NCBI GenBank assembly: GCA_030627475.1
Contig: DAOURZ010000023.1
Span: 1-10,133, forward strand
DNA from: Deltaproteobacteria bacterium
GTDB lineage: Bacteria > Desulfobacterota > Desulfobacteria > Desulfobacterales > ETH-SRB1
Direction: 5' to 3'
Length of the DNA stretch: 10,133 bases
Part shown: positions 7,244 to 10,133 of the stretch, in pieces
How the letters are laid out: each line of letters begins with the position of its first letter
Position numbering within the stretch: the stretch's first letter is position 1
Program-made: the position numbers and the translations under genes
Notes under the pieces: generated by a model
Told to the model about the DNA's origin: nothing
Seen by the model: the letters and a program-made list of their open reading frames with translations, nothing else
Databases searched by the model: none

Positions 7244-8963
7244 ATCATTAATATCCATTTTTTTATATTTAATAATATTTATTATAAGCCCTCTTAATGA
7301 TGTAAACGCAGCTTTTTTATATAAAAGCTATGTAATCAGGAAAGATAACGGACGGGATATTTTGTGCGATTCTTATATCGTTCAAAAAAATGATTGGGTA
7401 TCTAAACTTTTCAGCCAAAGAGGTGAAATTTCACAAAAGGATTTTCCCGAATTTTTAAGCATATTTAAACGTATTAATCCACATATTCATAATGTAGATA
7501 GAATCCTGTCTGATCAGCATATTTTTATTCCCTTAAAGATATTGAGCCATGGTTCTATGATGGGCCAATCTGCCGGAATCGTTACCATTCCATTTGTAAC
7601 CATCTCAAGCATACCTGAAATTCTACAAAACCACTCAATAACATATACAATAAAAAAGGGAGAATGTTTATCACGGCTAATTGTGCAGGGTTATCACACG
7701 GATGAGGCAACAACAAAATTATATAGAGAAGGAATGAAATTGTTCAGGTTGATTAATCCGGAAATCGTTGACCCGGATATTATTCGTGTCGGTCAAAAAG
7801 TTTATATTCCCAATCCATCTATTAGAAACCAGTCCTGGTACAAATATCTGTTTGATGCTTTCGGCAATATTGTAGAAGAAATTGTGACGGACGATAAAGC
7901 CAATTTATATGCAAGAGATGAAATAGAGATTAAGCCATCGTCTTTTAAGCAGCTGGCTCAAGCTCTGGATGCAAAACTCCTGAATAAGGGTATATACTAT
8001 TTTCCGATACAAGGAGAAGAGGATTTCGGTTTAGATACTTCTATATTTCCTGTTATAGAACTTAAAAATCAAAGCAGAATAATTTTTCAGGAATATGATA
8101 TCCGGAAATATGCTTTGAATGCGGTAATGTCATTTTGGAAGAATGTAATAATTATTCCGGTTTCCCAGGAATTATCTTCAGAGCAACTATTTGATTTGGC
8201 TATTAATTCGGTATTCAAAGATAGCGTAAAAAATAAGTTGTCATTTTCAGATCAGGGCATGGAGGTAAATATTGCTGCAAGGTGGATAATTGAGACTGTG
8301 TGTATAAATTTTATTGAAAATCCGGATGAACGTACACCAGATGCAATTTGTCGCTATCTTGAATCCCGGGGCATAATTGTCAAAGATATAATTAAAGATG
8401 GAAAAATTATACATCATAATACAAAAGCGGTTCAATCCTGTAATGCTGATAATAATGTATTTTTTATCAAAGACAGGGAAAGAAAAAACATTGTAAAGGA
8501 TTTGCTTAAAGCAATGGGCTACGGATATGAGCAAAATATCAACATTACATTTCCATACAAAGGGATTCAAGTCGAAGCCTTATCAAATCTTATATCGTTA
8601 AAAGATGATTCTCCACTGATTGTTGACTTCGGGAATATCTATGGTGAGGCAATAGAAGCTATTAAAAAAGCCGGTATGGATGTCATCCGGATAGATACAG
8701 GGGATAAAATAAATACTATTATAGAAAAACTTCTTAAAGGTATGGGGCTTGATTATACAACCAATCCAATGCTTTTTGTCGCAAAAAGGCCTGGAAAATA
8801 TAATACGTCGTTGAATATACCGGGATTTCTGGTTGGAGATGTTGATAGCCACAAAATACTTATATCGACAGTCCCTCTACATAACGAACTGATTCAATTT
8901 TTAAGGAATAGAGACTTAAAAATCATTTTTTTGGCGAACCCCCCCTATCTTTTAGCTTCTTAA
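7236..8963 (+). CDS. Secreted LysM protein with four tandem C-terminal repeats of unknown fold
   Basis: A 575-residue protein from ATG 7236; TTG at 7230 would add two residues and neither start has a good ribosome site. Residues 1-26 form a signal peptide (hydrophobic core 5-18, likely cleavage at VNA|A), so it acts outside the cytoplasm. Two LysM-like modules follow: a diverged one at about 46-102 (SYIVQKNDWVSKLF ... ILSDQHIFIPL) and a clearer one at about 135-194 (ITYTIKKGECLSRL ... IRVGQKVYIPNP); LysM modules bind peptidoglycan. Residues about 236-570 can be aligned as four units of 75-79 residues: 236-313, 314-391, 417-491 and 492-570. Each reads helix, two strands, strand, helix, strand. 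No catalytic motif was recognised. The start lies inside thrC (8-base overlap), implying translational coupling, though a functional link to threonine synthesis is not evident. It is probably a cell-envelope structural or binding protein. Confidence 0.85.
   Translation: MLKSLISIFLYLIIFIISPLNDVNAAFLYKSYVIRKDNGRDILCDSYIVQKNDWVSKLFSQRGEISQKDFPEFLSIFKRINPHIHNVDRILSDQHIFIPLKILSHGSMMGQSAGIVTIPFVTISSIPEILQNHSITYTIKKGECLSRLIVQGYHTDEATTKLYREGMKLFRLINPEIVDPDIIRVGQKVYIPNPSIRNQSWYKYLFDAFGNIVEEIVTDDKANLYARDEIEIKPSSFKQLAQALDAKLLNKGIYYFPIQGEEDFGLDTSIFPVIELKNQSRIIFQEYDIRKYALNAVMSFWKNVIIIPVSQELSSEQLFDLAINSVFKDSVKNKLSFSDQGMEVNIAARWIIETVCINFIENPDERTPDAICRYLESRGIIVKDIIKDGKIIHHNTKAVQSCNADNNVFFIKDRERKNIVKDLLKAMGYGYEQNINITFPYKGIQVEALSNLISLKDDSPLIVDFGNIYGEAIEAIKKAGMDVIRIDTGDKINTIIEKLLKGMGLDYTTNPMLFVAKRPGKYNTSLNIPGFLVGDVDSHKILISTVPLHNELIQFLRNRDLKIIFLANPPYLLAS
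7941..8945 (+). repeat. Four-fold protein-level tandem repeat inside the LysM gene
   Basis: Units lie at 7941-8174, 8175-8408, 8484-8708 and 8709-8945, with a 25-codon insert between the second and third. The strongest pairwise match is unit 3 against unit 4: IVKDLLKAMGYGYEQN with IIEKLLKGMGLDYTTN. The strand-helix-strand half recurs in all four, with first strands IIFQEYD, INFIEN, LIVDFGN and ILISTV and last strands VIIIPV, IIVKDI, VIRIDT and KIIFLA. No DNA-level identity is apparent, so the duplication is old. The alignment was made by eye. Confidence 0.55.
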
Positions 8964-10016
8964 TTTATCCGATACTTCCCTTGTCAATTTTAAAACTTTT
9001 TTTGCATTTTCCAGGCTTAAGGAACCTGTACCGCAGCTTGGAGTTATTAAAGACTGAGACAGGATCTTAGACCTGTCAAATCCAGGAGTTTCCAACTTGC
9101 GCACTTCATTTTCCCATCTTGTTACAAGCGAATCAGCTGTCTCTTTTTCGACATCTTCTGCTTTTGAAGTAGGCACTATGCCCCATGCAATAATACGTCC
9201 TGATTCCACAAATTTTCTAATATGATCAGCGTAGAGAATAAATTTGTCAAAAAAAGAATAAGCATCAAAGCTGATTATATCTGCTGAAGATTCGAAAACA
9301 AGCGACCAGTCAGTATTGGCGCAAACGTGTATCCCCGCAAGACCGCCTTCTGAATGAATGGCTTCTATAACTTCTTCAAAACATTTTTCAACTTCGTCCC
9401 TTGATATGCTTATAAATGCCGATGAGCCAAAACCTGCAAGCGCAGGTTCATCAAGAAAAATAATTGCAGGAACTCCAAATTTTGAAAGTTCTCTGACCTG
9501 CCATCCGGCCTTGAGAGCCAAAAGCTTTACAGCCGCATCCCTTATCTGTTCATTATAAAAGATAGCCTTTCCATCCTGGTCGTTTATCCCCGTGCAAAAA
9601 GTTACAGGACCTGATATCTGGCCTTTAACTGCAAATAGAGGAACGGAAACGGCCTTTAATTGCTTTGTAAACTCAAAAAACCCTTTTGCCGTATCTTCTG
9701 TCAAAACAAATCTTGATTTGGCAAGGTCTGCTCCTCCTTCAACCACAGCTATGTATTCTTCATAAAATTCAAGAAAATCTTCGCCAAAACTTTCTGCGCT
9801 TGTATCTATATAAGTTCTTTCTTTTTCAACTACAAGACCTGGCAAACCGGGAACAAACTGCGCAATCATTCCTTCTTCTTTATAAACCGGAAGCTGAACC
9901 CATAAAGGAATTTCAGGAGTATGTCTGAAAACAAGTTTTACGGCCTCTTCATGGTTATCTATAGGAAGGCTTCCGATTAAGACAGGAAGACCGTTTGCCT
10001 GAAAGTTTTTAATCAC
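8952..10016 (-). CDS. MetE-core (cobalamin-independent methionine synthase C-domain-like)/UroD-superfamily methyltransferase
   Basis: A 354-residue single-barrel protein, less than half the length of full MetE and without its N-terminal barrel. Features: IGSLP near the start (14-18), the MetE-type FLDEPALAGFG (187-197), zinc ligands H230 and C232 in GIHVCANTDW, an acidic residue D251 (ISFDAY) where MetE has glutamate, and C328 in TPSCGTG. Family knowledge: short core-MetE proteins in anaerobes and archaea make methionine using a methyl-corrinoid protein rather than methyl-folate as donor; corrinoid methyltransferases MtaA/MtbA share the barrel and a HxC...C site. Methionine synthesis from a corrinoid donor is the favoured inference, but the substrate is not proven. 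The start is GTG at 10016 with AAGGAG eight bases upstream. The C-terminal codons overlap the end of the convergent LysM gene. Confidence 0.82.
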   Translation of the reverse strand: MIKNFQANGLPVLIGSLPIDNHEEAVKLVFRHTPEIPLWVQLPVYKEEGMIAQFVPGLPGLVVEKERTYIDTSAESFGEDFLEFYEEYIAVVEGGADLAKSRFVLTEDTAKGFFEFTKQLKAVSVPLFAVKGQISGPVTFCTGINDQDGKAIFYNEQIRDAAVKLLALKAGWQVRELSKFGVPAIIFLDEPALAGFGSSAFISISRDEVEKCFEEVIEAIHSEGGLAGIHVCANTDWSLVFESSADIISFDAYSFFDKFILYADHIRKFVESGRIIAWGIVPTSKAEDVEKETADSLVTRWENEVRKLETPGFDRSKILSQSLITPSCGTGSLSLENAKKVLKLTREVSDKLRS

Positions 10017-10024
10017 AATTCATT

Positions 10025-10030
10025 CTCCTT
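10025..10030 (-). promoter_or_regulatory. Ribosome-binding site that fixes the GTG start
   Basis: On the minus strand AAGGAG lies eight bases before GTG at 10016. An ATG (10023-10021) sits between them but is out of frame and hits a stop after four codons, so it cannot start the methyltransferase. This supports the GTG start. Confidence 0.7.
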
Positions 10031-10047
10031 TTCTTTTTGTTTCGTCC

Positions 10048-10076
10048 ATAGTACATAATACTTAGGGTTCGCACAA
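10048..10076 (-). promoter_or_regulatory. Weak candidate promoter for the MetE-core gene
   Basis: On the minus strand TTGTGC (10076-10071) and TACTAT (10053-10048) are spaced 17 bases apart, with 3 and 4 of 6 consensus matches. It is placed sensibly, with a leader of roughly 25 bases, but the boxes are poor. No riboswitch signature is visible in the leader. Confidence 0.25.
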
Positions 10077-10103
10077 AAATAAGTTGGCAATTTTAAGTGT
10101 TGA

Positions 10104-10132
10104 GGCGCCCGTCTGGCAAGGCGCGAAAGCGC
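10104..10132. repeat. G+C-rich palindromic patch at the window edge
   Basis: The palindrome GGCGCC (10104-10109) is followed by a perfect GCGC-GAAA-GCGC hairpin (10121-10132). Base composition is much richer in G+C than the surrounding 40% DNA. The element is cut by the window end, so its full extent is unknown. It could be a dispersed intergenic repeat or the stem of an upstream terminator. Confidence 0.35.
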
Positions 10133-10133
10133 A

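Noticed and set aside
8247..8852. Minus-strand open frames of 107 and 84 codons within the LysM gene
   Set aside because: They lie opposite a long coding frame with a consistent repeat pattern, and their translations have no recognisable domain.
10017..10133. SAM or cobalamin riboswitch ahead of the MetE-core gene
   Set aside because: The leader in view is short and lacks the conserved boxes of either class; an element beyond the window cannot be excluded.
1..10133. A dedicated defence, toxin-antitoxin or mobile system
   Set aside because: No nuclease, toxin, integrase, transposase or CRISPR repeat was found; all long coding frames except the LysM repeat region match housekeeping or common families.

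Overview
The window is an AT-rich (roughly 40% GC by eye) bacterial chromosomal segment made mostly of housekeeping genes. Several protein types together suggest an anaerobic deltaproteobacterium, probably a Desulfobacterota/Desulfobacterales relative: a short MetE-core methyltransferase, a long zinc-ribbon threonine synthase, a Pcm-YqaA pair and a SWIM-finger protein with a C-terminal winged-helix-like domain. That assignment is inference from protein style; no rRNA or other marker is present. No phage, transposase, CRISPR, tRNA or rRNA gene was seen.

Layout. (1) 23-1042, +: SWIM zinc-finger protein. (2) 1116-2354, -: pcm (protein-L-isoaspartate methyltransferase) followed with zero spacing by a YqaA/DedA-type membrane protein, ending in a hairpin/T-tract terminator. 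(3) 2355-2522: divergent promoter region. (4) 2523-3521, +: two-TM potassium channel with a cytoplasmic RCK module, ending at a palindromic terminator. (5) 3563-4150 (or 4174), -: 5-formyltetrahydrofolate cyclo-ligase, with a TTG start and a G-run leader. (6) 4175-4408: AT-rich intergenic region with several inverted repeats. (7) 4409-8963, +: tight run serS, thrC, and a secreted LysM protein whose start lies inside thrC. (8) 8952-10016, -: MetE-core/UroD-like methyltransferase, overlapping the LysM gene tail-to-tail by 12 bases. (9) 10017-10133: its leader and a G+C-rich palindromic patch cut by the window end.

How the genes fit together: the folate cyclo-ligase and the MetE-like protein both belong to one-carbon/methyl metabolism, threonine synthase and SerRS to amino-acid supply and translation, and Pcm to protein repair. 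There is no evidence that the window forms one dedicated system.

The most unusual element is the LysM protein. Its C-terminal two thirds can be read as four tandem units of about 75-79 residues with a repeating alpha-beta-beta-beta-alpha-beta pattern. I do not recognise this as a known domain.
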